A DNA stretch of 22,312 bases from an uncultured bacterium (GCA_905215945.1 CAJMRZ010000005.1:1-22312); one strand, 5' to 3'. Positions 7,943-15,198 are shown, counted from the stretch's first letter. Program-made: numbers and translations. Notes: generated by a model from the sequence alone, not told the origin.

Positions 7943-7961
7943 ACATGGGGAGATGATTCAC

Positions 7962-8876
7962 ATGCAGATCAACAAGGTCGCCTTTATCGGCAAGGGCGGC
8001 GTCGGCCTGCTCTACGGCAGCATGATTGCCAAGGCCCTCGGCAATGACGCCGTCGAATACGTTATGGATGACACCCGTTTTGAGCGTCACGCGAACGACG
8101 CGCTCACCGTCAACGGCAAGCCCTGCGATCTCACGTCCGTCCGTGCCAGCGAGGCGACGCCCGCCGATCTGGTCATCCTGACGGTCAAGACCACCGGTCT
8201 CGACCAAGCACTCAAGACTATGGAGCGTGTCGTGGGACCCAACACGCTCATCGCCTCGCTGTGCAACGGCATTACGAGCGAGCAAAAGATTGCCGAACGC
8301 TTTGGCTGGGAGCATACCGTTCTTGGTATCTGCCAGGGCATGGACGCCGTGTTCCTCAACGGCGCGCTCACCTTTACCAATGCGGGCGAGATCCGCTTTG
8401 GCGCAGCGGCCGGCACGGACCCCGCGACTGTCACCGCTATCGACGGGCTCTACACGCGCTGCGGCATCGCCCATACCGTCGAGGACGACATCGCCCACCG
8501 CATGTGGGCCAAACTCATGCTCAACGACGGCATCAACCAGACCTGCATGGCCTACGGCGGGACCTACGGAAGCGCCACGGAGCCGGGCTCCGAGCAGCGT
8601 CGCTGCTTTGTTTCCGCCATGCGCGAAACGCTTGCGGTCGCCAACGCCGAGGGCGTTGAGCTGACCGAGGCAGACCTGACGCAAATGGTGCACCTCATCG
8701 AGGGAATCGACCCCGCCGGTATGCCCTCGATGGCGCAGGACCGCATCGCACAACGAAAAACCGAAGTCGAGGAGTTCGCGGGCACCATTTGCCGCCTGGC
8801 CGCCAAACACGATATCCAAGTGCCGCAAAACGATTGGCTCTACCAGAGGATTCGCGAAATAGAAAGCAGCTGGTAG
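7962..8876 (+). CDS. 2-dehydropantoate 2-reductase family protein (PanE/ApbA)
   Basis: A 304-residue protein with an N-terminal Rossmann loop FIGKGGVGLLYG (10-15), the asparagine of the SLCNGI motif (N102), a conserved lysine in MWAKLMLNDGINQT (K184) and the C-terminal signature PSMAQD with K-T-E (255-268). Together these match ketopantoate reductases, which make pantoate for coenzyme A with NADPH. The family also contains paralogues acting on other 2-keto acids. No other pantothenate gene is nearby, so the substrate is not certain. The ATG at 7962 is chosen because GGGGAG (7947-7952) lies 9 nt upstream; the ATG at 7953 overlaps that site. It has its own terminators on both sides and looks monocistronic. 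Confidence 0.88.
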   Translation: MQINKVAFIGKGGVGLLYGSMIAKALGNDAVEYVMDDTRFERHANDALTVNGKPCDLTSVRASEATPADLVILTVKTTGLDQALKTMERVVGPNTLIASLCNGITSEQKIAERFGWEHTVLGICQGMDAVFLNGALTFTNAGEIRFGAAAGTDPATVTAIDGLYTRCGIAHTVEDDIAHRMWAKLMLNDGINQTCMAYGGTYGSATEPGSEQRRCFVSAMRETLAVANAEGVELTEADLTQMVHLIEGIDPAGMPSMAQDRIAQRKTEVEEFAGTICRLAAKHDIQVPQNDWLYQRIREIESSW

Positions 8877-8911
8877 TGCTCGGCATACTGCAGCCAACAG
8901 ATCCAAGGGCA

Positions 8912-8955
8912 AAGCCGCCGCAAGGGGCACTCCCCTCGCGGCGGCTTCCTTTTTC
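8912..8955 (+). terminator. rho-independent terminator after the reductase gene
   Basis: AAGCCGCCGC (8912-8921) pairs with GCGGCGGCTT (8938-8947). A nested AGGGG/CCCCT hairpin lies inside, and a T run follows at 8950-8954. It lies between convergent genes and could also slow the minus-strand transcript. Confidence 0.85.
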
Positions 8956-8985
8956 ATCTTTGGCCAAAAATCAGCTTCACAACGG

Positions 8986-9192
8986 TTAGAGCTGCGACTC
9001 CGACGCCTGGTCCTCATCGTCGCGACAAAGAACTACACCTGCACTTCCCAGCAGCGCGGCCGCGATCAGCGCGCCGACCACGATAGGAGCAGCCCCGCAT
9101 GTCCCCTGCATGCCCGCGACGAGCGCGGCCGTGGGACCAAGGCAGCCAAGCATCAACGCGACGGCGGCAACGGCAATATCTCGAGCATTCAC
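8986..9192 (-). CDS. small two-helix membrane protein, unknown function
   Basis: A 68-residue protein with two hydrophobic stretches, about residues 5-28 (IAVAAVALMLGCLGPTAALV) and 34-57 (APIVVGALIAAALLGSAGVV). They are separated by a short loop with a cysteine (GMQGTCGA), and the tail is acidic and hydrophilic. It should be an integral membrane protein. The start is GTG at 9192; GGAGG lies about 10 nt upstream, which is a little long but supports translation. It stands alone between two terminators and converges with the ketopantoate reductase gene. No family is recognised and the hydrophobic pattern alone does not suggest a function. Confidence 0.65.
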   Translation of the reverse strand: MNARDIAVAAVALMLGCLGPTAALVAGMQGTCGAAPIVVGALIAAALLGSAGVVLCRDDEDQASESQL

Positions 9193-9308
9193 AAGACCAC
9201 TTCCTCCAAGAGAAAGACCTTATTTCTCATGAACTAGTGTGCCCCGCACCCATACGCCCAGCGTACCGCCACGGTAAGGGCTCTGTTAACTCGAACGCAC
9301 ATAAAGAA

Positions 9309-9350
9309 CGGGCGGCTTTACGTTGCCTAAAAGCTCAGTAAAGACGCCCG
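9309..9350 (-). terminator. rho-independent terminator of the secreted 3D-like protein gene
   Basis: CGGGCGGCTTTAC (9309-9321) pairs with GTAAAGACGCCCG (9338-9350), giving 12 of 13 matches. On the minus strand it lies about 30 nt after the gene stop and is followed by TTCTTT. Confidence 0.7.
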
Positions 9351-9381
9351 CCCATCATGTGCCAATTTTCCTTATGGCAGA

Positions 9382-10158
9382 TTACCAACCGGTATAGTAG
9401 TCGGTAGTTCCGGCGGCGCAGCCGGAGTCATAGACCTTGCAATCACCCTTGGAGCCCGTAAAGGTCGAGCCCTGGGCCATATCGCCCGCGGCAACAACGT
9501 AATAGCCGTCGGAATCGCGCCAGAAGCCCTCAGAATCCTGAGTCCATTCGCCCGTGCGATAGTGATAAAGCACATTGCTGCTGTAATAGGTCTCGCGGCG
9601 ACCGTTGTAGTTATTGACACCCGCAGAGCGCGTCAGGCCCGATCCGTTCGCGTAGGACGCGGCAAACGCGTAGGACGGAGTGTAACCGGCGTTGTAGTAC
9701 GAAGCCTGGGCGGCCTCGGCAGCCTCCGCCTCGGCGGCAGCAACCTCGAGCGCTTCGCGCTTGGCATCCTCAAGCGCAGTGCGCAGCTCATCGAGCTCGG
9801 TCGACTTCGCGTCGACCTCCTCCATCGTCAAAAGACTGCCCGCACCGTCGATACAACTCTGCAGTACAGCGCGCTCGTCATCGGTGGCATAGTCACCGTA
9901 CATGTTCATGATGATCTGAGCACGCATCTCAAGGGAATCGCGCTTGGCCTCCATCGAGGCGTTCCACTCCTGCATGGAGCCAAAGCCGGCGCTGCGATAG
10001 TCGACGGGCTGCACCAGCGTCGTCTCGGACGGCGTGGATCCAACCGTGTCGGACAGTGTTGCCGCGTGGGCATCAGTTGCACCGGCGCCCGCCAAAAGTG
10101 CCACGGTCAGAGCGGCGGAAAGAGCGGCGGCTTTCGGTTTTCGTGAATCGATCCTCAT
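9382..10158 (-). CDS. secreted coiled-coil protein with C-terminal 3D-like cell-wall domain
   Basis: A 258-residue exported protein. Residues 1-32 form a Sec signal (basic start, hydrophobic core, AHA cleavage site). Residues about 60-170 are charged and rich in Ala, Glu and Lys (for example LEDAKREALEVAAAEAEAAE), consistent with a coiled coil. A Tyr/Ser/Gly-rich linker leads to a C-terminal domain with YYVVAAGDMAQGSTF and KVYDSGCAAGTTDYYTGW, which resembles the 3D or double-psi barrel domains of cell-wall-active proteins. Two cysteines there could form a disulfide. The ATG at 10158 has GGAGG 11 nt upstream. It appears monocistronic. A role in peptidoglycan binding or turnover is inference. 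Confidence 0.8.
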   Translation of the reverse strand: MRIDSRKPKAAALSAALTVALLAGAGATDAHAATLSDTVGSTPSETTLVQPVDYRSAGFGSMQEWNASMEAKRDSLEMRAQIIMNMYGDYATDDERAVLQSCIDGAGSLLTMEEVDAKSTELDELRTALEDAKREALEVAAAEAEAAEAAQASYYNAGYTPSYAFAASYANGSGLTRSAGVNNYNGRRETYYSSNVLYHYRTGEWTQDSEGFWRDSDGYYVVAAGDMAQGSTFTGSKGDCKVYDSGCAAGTTDYYTGW

Positions 10159-10369
10159 GTAGCTGGAAACCTCCGTAGTGCGTTTTTGCTGCGTTTGAGC
10201 TGCGTGTGATTCGATCGCGCTGCATAGTACCCCGAGCAAATCGCGACCTGCGGTTTTACTCAAAAGGCGCACGTCAATTGCGTAAAACTCACATCCTCTC
10301 AACAGGAGTTTTCCACAACTCGAATGCATAAAGCATGTCAAAAACCCTGTTTTTGCGCCCTCTCTATGC
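10159..10369. other. non-coding upstream region of the secreted-protein gene
   Basis: About 210 nt between the metY terminator and the secreted-protein start hold no credible gene. On the minus strand there is a perfect TTGACA at about 10345-10350, but no -10 box at a normal distance. A GTTTTAC/GTAAAAC inverted repeat (10254-10288) is present. The leader may be long, but I recognise no known riboswitch. Confidence 0.4.
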
Positions 10370-10408
10370 AAAAAAGACGCCTGTGCAACCATTGTTCGCA
10401 CAGGCGCC
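10370..10408 (-). terminator. rho-independent terminator of metY
   Basis: The stem of 10376-10386 with 10398-10408 matches at 10 of 11 positions around an 11-base loop. On the minus strand it is followed by six T (10375-10370). It lies 62 nt downstream of the metY stop codon. Confidence 0.85.
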
Positions 10409-10470
10409 TTGAGCAGGCATTTTATGCAGTTATACCTATCGAGTCGCAAGGGGTCCTTGCACAAGTCGCC

Positions 10471-11781
10471 TTACTCGTCCAGCGCGGCGAAAGCCTGCTT
10501 CAGATCCCAAATGATATCCTCGGCGTTCTCGGTACCGATGGAAAGACGGATCGTGGAGGACGTGATGTTCTGCTCGGCGAGCTCCTCGGCAGAGAGCTGG
10601 GAGTGCGTGGTGGTAGCCGGGTGCACGACGAGCGACTTGACGTCGGCCACGTTGGCGAGCAGCGAGAACACCTGCAGATGATCAATGAACTTCCAGGCGG
10701 CCTCCTGGCCACCCTTAATCTCAAAGGTAAAGATCGAGGCACCGCCGTTGGGGAAATATTGCTTGTAGAGCTCATGGTCGGGGTGCTCAGGCAGGCTCGG
10801 GTGGTTCACCTTGGCAACATGGGTGTCACCGGTCAGGAACTCAACGACCTTCTTGGTGTTCTCGACATGACGGTCAACGCGCAGCGACAGAGTCTCTGTG
10901 CCCTGGAGCAGGACCCAGGCGTTGAACGGGCTGATGCAGGCACCCTCGTCACGCAGAAGGATAGCGCGGACATAGGTTGCGAAGGCGGCGGGACCGGCAG
11001 CCTCGGCAAACGAAACGCCGTGGTAGGAGGGGTTGGGCTCAGCGATCTGGGCGTACTTACCGCTCGCCTTCCAGTCAAAGTTACCGCCGTCGACGATCAC
11101 ACCGCCCAGCGAGGTGCCGTGGCCGCCGATGAACTTGGTTGCGGAGTGGACGACGATGTTGGCACCATGCTCCAGCGGACGGAACAGATACGGGGTGCCA
11201 AAGGTGTTGTCGACGACAACCGGCAGACCGTGCTTCTTGGCTATCTCGGAGATGGCGTCGATGTTGGGGATGTCGGAGTTGGGGTTGCCGAGCGTCTCGA
11301 GATAGATGACCGTGGTGTTGTCCTTGATGGCCCCCTCGACCTCTTCCAGGTTATGAGCGTCGACAAACGTGGTCTCGACGCCAAACTGGGAGAGCGTATG
11401 CTCCAGCAAGTTGTAGGAGCCACCGTAGATAGTCTTCTGGGCAACCACATGGTCACCGGCCTGGGCAAGGGCCTGCAGGGTATAGGTGATGGCAGCAGCA
11501 CCGGAGGCGACGGCAAGACCTGCCACGCCACCCTCGAGTGCGGCGATACGGTCCTCGAAGACGCCCTGGGTGGAGTTGGTCAGACGGCCGTAGATGTTAC
11601 CGGCGTCGGCAAGACCAAAGCGGTCGGCGGCGTGCTGGGAGTTGCGGAACACATAGCTCGTGGTCTGGTAGATAGGCACGGCGCGGGAGTCGGATGCAGG
11701 ATCGGCACTCTCCTGGCCAACGTGAAGCTGCAGGGTATCGAAACCAAAGGTGTGCTCGGGGTTGTTGATGAACTGGCTCAT
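10471..11781 (-). CDS. metY: O-acetylhomoserine aminocarboxypropyltransferase (sulfhydrylase)
   Basis: A 436-residue PLP enzyme of the Cys/Met metabolism family. It carries TTSYVFRNSQHAADRF near the start, the cofactor motif DNTFGTPYLF (191-200), and VHSATKFIGGHG with K216 as the predicted Schiff-base lysine. The length of about 430 residues and the long insertion before the C-terminal domain favour the MetY branch (sulfide plus O-acetylhomoserine to homocysteine) over MetB or MetC. It is cytoplasmic and part of methionine or sulfide assimilation. The ATG at 11781 follows AAGGAG by 7 nt. Its promoter (11965-11993) faces the divergent LysR gene, the likely regulator. A predicted leader peptide with a hairpin lies in its 5' region. 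Confidence 0.95.
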   Translation of the reverse strand: MSQFINNPEHTFGFDTLQLHVGQESADPASDSRAVPIYQTTSYVFRNSQHAADRFGLADAGNIYGRLTNSTQGVFEDRIAALEGGVAGLAVASGAAAITYTLQALAQAGDHVVAQKTIYGGSYNLLEHTLSQFGVETTFVDAHNLEEVEGAIKDNTTVIYLETLGNPNSDIPNIDAISEIAKKHGLPVVVDNTFGTPYLFRPLEHGANIVVHSATKFIGGHGTSLGGVIVDGGNFDWKASGKYAQIAEPNPSYHGVSFAEAAGPAAFATYVRAILLRDEGACISPFNAWVLLQGTETLSLRVDRHVENTKKVVEFLTGDTHVAKVNHPSLPEHPDHELYKQYFPNGGASIFTFEIKGGQEAAWKFIDHLQVFSLLANVADVKSLVVHPATTTHSQLSAEELAEQNITSSTIRLSIGTENAEDIIWDLKQAFAALDE

Positions 11782-11835
11782 GATGATCTCCTTGATCGAA
11801 CAAAAGTAAATAAAAAGAGAGAAGTAAGTCGCTGT

Positions 11836-11867
11836 CTCCTGATCACGCCGACGGGCGCAAACAGGAG
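11836..11867 (-). promoter_or_regulatory. stem-loop in the metY leader overlapping the leader peptide end
   Basis: In minus-strand RNA, CUCCUG (11867-11862) pairs with CAGGAG (11841-11836), then after one U-U mismatch UUGCGCC pairs with GGCGUGA around a CGUC loop. This gives 13 pairs, two of them G-U. The stem contains the leader peptide's last codons and stop. A U-rich tract follows 15-20 nt later, so it is not a canonical terminator. Confidence 0.5.
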
Positions 11868-11896
11868 CCCGGCATTCGTCTTGGTAAGCAATTCAT
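11843..11896 (-). CDS. predicted 17-residue leader peptide upstream of metY
   Basis: The frame ATG to TGA encodes MNCLPRRMPGSCLRPSA. It is preceded by AAAGGAGG exactly 7 nt before the ATG, the strongest Shine-Dalgarno seen in this window. Nothing downstream in frame explains that site, because the frame stops after 17 codons, 61 nt before metY. The peptide has two cysteines and two methionines, the end-product amino acids of the pathway metY serves. A stem-loop covers its last eight or so codons, so ribosome position could change leader folding. This is inference from sequence; leader peptides with cysteine codons controlling sulfur genes are known in actinobacteria, but this one lacks a run of identical codons. 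Confidence 0.5.
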   Translation of the reverse strand: MNCLPRRMPGSCLRPSA

Positions 11897-11964
11897 ATGC
11901 GGGCCTCCTTTCGCATCCCGGTTCTGTGGTCGGTTTAATTACCTACCGCCTTTGTGTGTTTTGA

Positions 11965-11993
11965 ATAGTACGAGCATTGTTTCGCTCGGTCAA
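11965..11993 (-). promoter_or_regulatory. putative metY promoter with dyad in spacer
   Basis: On the minus strand TTGACC (11993-11988) and TACTAT (11970-11965) are separated by exactly 17 nt. The spacer begins with CGAGC and ends with GCTCG, giving an inverted repeat between the hexamers that a regulator such as the divergent LysR protein could use. Transcription would start near 11958 and give a leader of about 175 nt. Confidence 0.6.
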
Positions 11994-12011
11994 TCACTTA
12001 AAAGCGCTAAC

Positions 12012-12034
12012 CTGTTATCGGTTTTATAGATAGC
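12012..12034. promoter_or_regulatory. candidate LysR-type operator
   Basis: TGTTATC and GATAGCA-type half sites flank an AT-rich centre (TTATC at 12014-12018 and GATAG at 12028-12032). They lie between the metY promoter and the LysR start, the usual location of autoregulatory LysR sites. Imperfect symmetry makes this tentative. Confidence 0.3.
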
Positions 12035-12053
12035 AATCGAAAGGATGGCGTCG

Positions 12054-12956
12054 ATGACCCTTCAGCAGCTTCGTTTTCTGATTGCCGTGGCAGAGTCCGG
12101 CTCAATTAACGCCGCAGCTCAGCGCCTCTATACCGCTCAGTCCAACATCTCAAACGCCGTCAAAAGCCTGGAACAGGAGCTCCACCTGGAGATCTTTACG
12201 CGCTCCAGCCGCGGCGTCACGCTCACCAACGACGGCACCGAGCTTTTGGGCTATGCGCGCCAGGTCGTAGAGCAGGCCGATATGCTCGAGGCGCGCTACG
12301 AGGACGGCGGCACCCCGCAAGCCCGCCTCGCCATCTCCGCCCAGCACTACGCCTTTTCGGTCGAGGCCTTTGTCAACGTGGTCGAGCGCTGCCGCGACAG
12401 CAAGTTCGAGTTCATCATGCGCGAGACCACCACATCGCAGATCATCGATGACGTCCGTGCGTTTCGCAGCGACATCGGCATCCTCTATCTGGATGACTTT
12501 AACGCCCGCGTTCTGCAGAAGGCCTTTGCCGATGCCCGTACAAGCTTCCATCCCCTATTCGACGCGACGGTCCACGTCTTCGTCAGCGAGCGCCACCCGC
12601 TCGCACGCCGCCCTCAGCTGTCCCTTGCCGACCTCACGCCCTATACGCGCTACAGCTTTGAGCAGGGAACCTCAAACTCCTTCTATTACGCCGAGGAACC
12701 TTTTAGCTATATCCCTTGCGATCGCAACATACGAATCTCGGACCGCGGAACACTTACTAACTTACTTATCACGTCGAACGGTTACACCCTGTCGACCGGC
12801 GTCCTCTCCAATGAAATGCAACGGGGCATGGCATCGATCCCGTTAGCAGACGCCCCAACGATGCGCGTAGGCTATATCATGCACGACGAGCGCAAGCCCT
12901 CTCCCCTCTTGCAGCAATACCTCGACGAGCTCAACCGCATCATCCATGCCAACTAA
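12054..12956 (+). CDS. LysR family transcriptional regulator
   Basis: A 300-residue regulator. Residues 1-60 are a winged helix-turn-helix (MTLQQLRFLIAVAESGSINA, then AAQRLYTAQSNISNAVKSLE, typical of LysR). Residues about 90-295 form the two-lobed effector-binding domain. It is transcribed divergently from metY, with about 270 nt between start codons, the standard arrangement for a LysR protein and its target. A sulfur or methionine precursor such as an O-acetylated amino acid is therefore a likely effector, by inference. The ATG at 12054 is preferred because AAAGG lies 9 nt upstream; the ATG at 12045 directly touches that sequence. No terminator is seen before the next gene. Confidence 0.92.
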   Translation: MTLQQLRFLIAVAESGSINAAAQRLYTAQSNISNAVKSLEQELHLEIFTRSSRGVTLTNDGTELLGYARQVVEQADMLEARYEDGGTPQARLAISAQHYAFSVEAFVNVVERCRDSKFEFIMRETTTSQIIDDVRAFRSDIGILYLDDFNARVLQKAFADARTSFHPLFDATVHVFVSERHPLARRPQLSLADLTPYTRYSFEQGTSNSFYYAEEPFSYIPCDRNIRISDRGTLTNLLITSNGYTLSTGVLSNEMQRGMASIPLADAPTMRVGYIMHDERKPSPLLQQYLDELNRIIHAN

Positions 12957-13011
12957 CTGTCGGAAGACGGGGTAGAAATCGTAGATTGCTAGCCCCCGGC
13001 AGGCATGGCGC

Positions 13012-13017
13012 TACAAT
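13012..13017 (+). promoter_or_regulatory. possible -10 element for rnhA
   Basis: TACAAT lies 38 nt before the rnhA start and matches consensus at five positions. The only -35-like hexamer (TTGCTA at 12986) is 20 nt away, longer than usual. Confidence 0.3.
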
Positions 13018-13055
13018 GGTCACTCACACGAAACGTACCCAACGAAAGGAACCAT

Positions 13056-13541
13056 GTGAAGGTCATCATCTATACCGACGGCTCGGCCCGATCAAATCCG
13101 GGACGCGGCGGCTACGGCGCCGTACTCAAATACACCAACCCCGCCGGCAAGACCTTCACCTCCGAGCTTTCGCGCGGCTACGCCAAGACCACCAACAACC
13201 GCATGGAGCTCATGGCGGTCATCGTGGCACTCGAGGCGCTCAACCGCCCCTGCGACGTCGAAGTCCATTCCGATTCGCAGTACGTCGTCAACGCCTTCAA
13301 CAAGCACTGGATCGACGGCTGGAAAAAGCGCGGATGGAAAACCGCCAACAAGCAGCCCGTCAAGAACCGCGACCTGTGGGAGCGCCTACTCACCGCCAAA
13401 AGTAAGCACAAGGTTGAGTTCATCTGGGTTAAGGGTCACGCCGGCCACGAGCTCAACGAGCGCTGCGATGAGCTCGCAACCACGGCGGCCGACGGCAGCA
13501 ACCTCGATATCGACACCGGCTTTAACGAGAGCGACCTGTAA
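13056..13541 (+). CDS. rnhA: ribonuclease HI
   Basis: A 161-residue enzyme that cleaves the RNA strand of RNA-DNA hybrids, removing primers and R-loops. The four acidic catalytic residues are in place: D8 (IYTDGSA), E51 (NNRMELMAV), D73 (VHSDSQYVV) and D138 (ERCDELA), with the flexible-loop histidine H128 in WVKGHAGH. The basic region [20 protein letters not shown] is the substrate-binding handle of type HI enzymes. The GTG at 13056 is chosen: AAAGGA lies 6 nt upstream, and the protein then begins [10 protein letters not shown] as in the family. An ATG 2 nt earlier is out of frame. It is followed after 76 nt by an oxidoreductase gene. Confidence 0.96.
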   Translation: MKVIIYTDGSARSNPGRGGYGAVLKYTNPAGKTFTSELSRGYAKTTNNRMELMAVIVALEALNRPCDVEVHSDSQYVVNAFNKHWIDGWKKRGWKTANKQPVKNRDLWERLLTAKSKHKVEFIWVKGHAGHELNERCDELATTAADGSNLDIDTGFNESDL

Positions 13542-13617
13542 CGGCGTTTTCGCACGCCATTTCCTACCCCCCTCGCGCTACACTCATCCTGTAAACCGAA
13601 CGGCACGAGGGGGACAC

Positions 13618-14724
13618 ATGCTGCGTATCGCAACCATCGGCACATCCATGATTACCGACGACTTTATCCAGGTCGTCAACGCCAACGACCAAGCCGCGTT
13701 TGTGGGCACGCTTTCACGCGACGCCAATCGCGGTACTGCCTTTACCGCCGAGCGCGGTGGTGAGCGAAACTTTACGTCACTCGATGAGCTTGCGGTAGCC
13801 GCCGACGTCGACGCCGTCTATATCGGCAGCCCTAACGCACTTCACTACGAGCAGGCCCTTGCCTGCATCGCCGGTGGCAAGCACGTCATCGTCGAGAAAC
13901 CCTTCTGCGCCACCGAAGCGCAGGCGCTGGAAGTCTTCCGCGCTGCCGAGGCAGCAGGTGTCGTGGCCCTCGAAGCCATGCGTCCCCTCCACGATCCCGC
14001 CTTCCACGCCATCGAGGACGCCCTGGGCGAGATCGCCCCCATCCGCCGCGCCTCATTGCGCTTTGGCAAGTATTCCTCGCGCTACAACGAGATTCTCGCG
14101 GGACGCGCCACCAATATCTTCGACTGCAATATGGCATCGGGTTCCCTCATGGACATTGGCGTCTACGCCGTCGAGCCCATGGTCGAGATTTTCGGCATGC
14201 CCTCCGGCCTTACGAGCATGACTACTCTGCTCGACCCCACCACGCGACAGCTCACGCACGGCCCCATCGACGGCTGCGGTTCCATCCTCGCCAGCTATGG
14301 CGGAGGCCGCATCTCCGTCGAGCTTGCGCACTCCAAAATTACGAATGACCTACTGCCCTCGCAGATCGAAGGCGAGCGTGGCACTATCCAGATTGACCAT
14401 CTGTCAACGCCCCGCAACGTCCGCATCGACTATCGCGGCGACGTCGTACGCGGCTCGGCGACCGAGGCGCCGCGCGAACAGGGCGACAACGGCCGCGTGC
14501 TCGACCTGCCCAAATCGAGCAACACCATGGAATACGAACTCACAGACTTTATCACCGCCATCGGCGGCATCGATAACGTCAAGGAAGAGATTTGGGAGAC
14601 CCCGGCGGGACGCCACGAGCTTGGCCACTACCGCGATGTCACGCTCGTCTCACTACGCATCATGGATGCCGTGCGTCAGCAGGCCGGCATAACCTTCCCG
14701 GCCGACGCAGGCAAGCAGGCATAG
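13618..14724 (+). CDS. Gfo/Idh/MocA family oxidoreductase
   Basis: A 368-residue protein with a Rossmann domain starting LRIATIGTSMITDDFI. Here the usual GxGxxG is GTSxI, a known variant within this family. V-E-K-P at 92-95 provides the catalytic lysine. The C-terminal domain includes GSLMDIGVYAVEPM, typical of the family's substrate side. The reaction is an NAD(P)-dependent oxidation or reduction of an unknown sugar-like substrate. The ATG at 13618 follows GAGGGGG by 4 nt; the longer open frame overlaps rnhA in another phase. The acylphosphatase gene begins 2 nt after its stop, so they are translationally linked. It is a different subfamily from the protein at 5181-6200. Confidence 0.9.
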   Translation: MLRIATIGTSMITDDFIQVVNANDQAAFVGTLSRDANRGTAFTAERGGERNFTSLDELAVAADVDAVYIGSPNALHYEQALACIAGGKHVIVEKPFCATEAQALEVFRAAEAAGVVALEAMRPLHDPAFHAIEDALGEIAPIRRASLRFGKYSSRYNEILAGRATNIFDCNMASGSLMDIGVYAVEPMVEIFGMPSGLTSMTTLLDPTTRQLTHGPIDGCGSILASYGGGRISVELAHSKITNDLLPSQIEGERGTIQIDHLSTPRNVRIDYRGDVVRGSATEAPREQGDNGRVLDLPKSSNTMEYELTDFITAIGGIDNVKEEIWETPAGRHELGHYRDVTLVSLRIMDAVRQQAGITFPADAGKQA

Positions 14725-14726
14725 CG

Positions 14727-15137
14727 ATGGGCCTCTTCGATACGTTCTTCTCCAGCGTCACCGGCGGCAGTCGAGAGCCTCAAAAACCGTCAAACGTCGA
14801 GCTCGAGCTGCGCCGCAGGCTTACCGTGCTTGCAAGCGACGAGGCCACTCAAGACACTCCCCTGCGTTATTTCCTGCGCTGGGCGGGGCAAGTCCAAGGC
14901 GTTGGTTTTCGCTTTACCAACACCAACCTCGCGCAGGCACGCGCACTCACCGGCTGGGTGCGTAACATGGAAGACGGCTCAGTCGAGATGGAGATACAGG
15001 GAGCTCCGGCAGACATCCTATCTCATCTCGAGGCACTTCATGCCTCCTACGAGCGCATGGGAACGCGTTTTCGCCTTGTAGATGCCCAGGCCCGAGCCCC
15101 ACTTGCCAATGAAGACGGTTTCAGTCCTCATTATTAG
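14727..15137 (+). CDS. acylphosphatase with N-terminal extension
   Basis: A 136-residue protein. Residues about 46-135 are an acylphosphatase: GQVQGVGFRFTNTNLAQ contains the phosphate-binding arginine R62, and GWVRNMEDGSVEMEIQG the catalytic asparagine N80. It hydrolyses acyl phosphates such as acetyl phosphate. The family is normally about 90-100 residues; here about 45 residues precede the domain (MGLFDTFFSSVTGGSREPQK and a charged stretch) with no recognised motif. The ATG lies 2 nt after the stop of the upstream oxidoreductase and has only a weak Shine-Dalgarno, so coupling is probable. A start inside the extension is possible but no better site is seen. Confidence 0.9.
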   Translation: MGLFDTFFSSVTGGSREPQKPSNVELELRRRLTVLASDEATQDTPLRYFLRWAGQVQGVGFRFTNTNLAQARALTGWVRNMEDGSVEMEIQGAPADILSHLEALHASYERMGTRFRLVDAQARAPLANEDGFSPHY

Positions 15138-15162
15138 TATTGTGTGCTAAATACGGTATCAT
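15134..15162 (+). promoter_or_regulatory. possible promoter and dyad in front of the Fur-family gene
   Basis: TTAGTA (15134-15139) and TATCAT (15157-15162) are 17 nt apart. The dyad TTAG-N9-CTAA (15134-15150) covers the -35, where autoregulation by a Fur/PerR protein would be expected. It does not match a canonical Fur or PerR box well. Confidence 0.3.
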
Positions 15163-15198
15163 TTACCTACGACCGTTGATAGAAAAGAGGCGAGGCGC

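Noticed and set aside
7941..9017. 358-codon open frame on the minus strand
   Set aside because: It is antisense to the ketopantoate reductase gene, whose motifs are complete; it also runs through the terminator at 8912.
10308..10320. TTTTCCACAA, similar to a DnaA box
   Set aside because: A single near-match with no cluster of boxes, AT-rich unwinding region or replication genes nearby.
10159..10369. Possible c-di-AMP (ydaO) riboswitch ahead of the secreted cell-wall protein
   Set aside because: Such riboswitches precede cell-wall genes in some actinobacteria, but I could not find the conserved core or pairing here.
10324..11964. 546-codon open frame on the + strand
   Set aside because: It is antisense to metY, contains the metY terminator and leader, and has no ribosome binding site.
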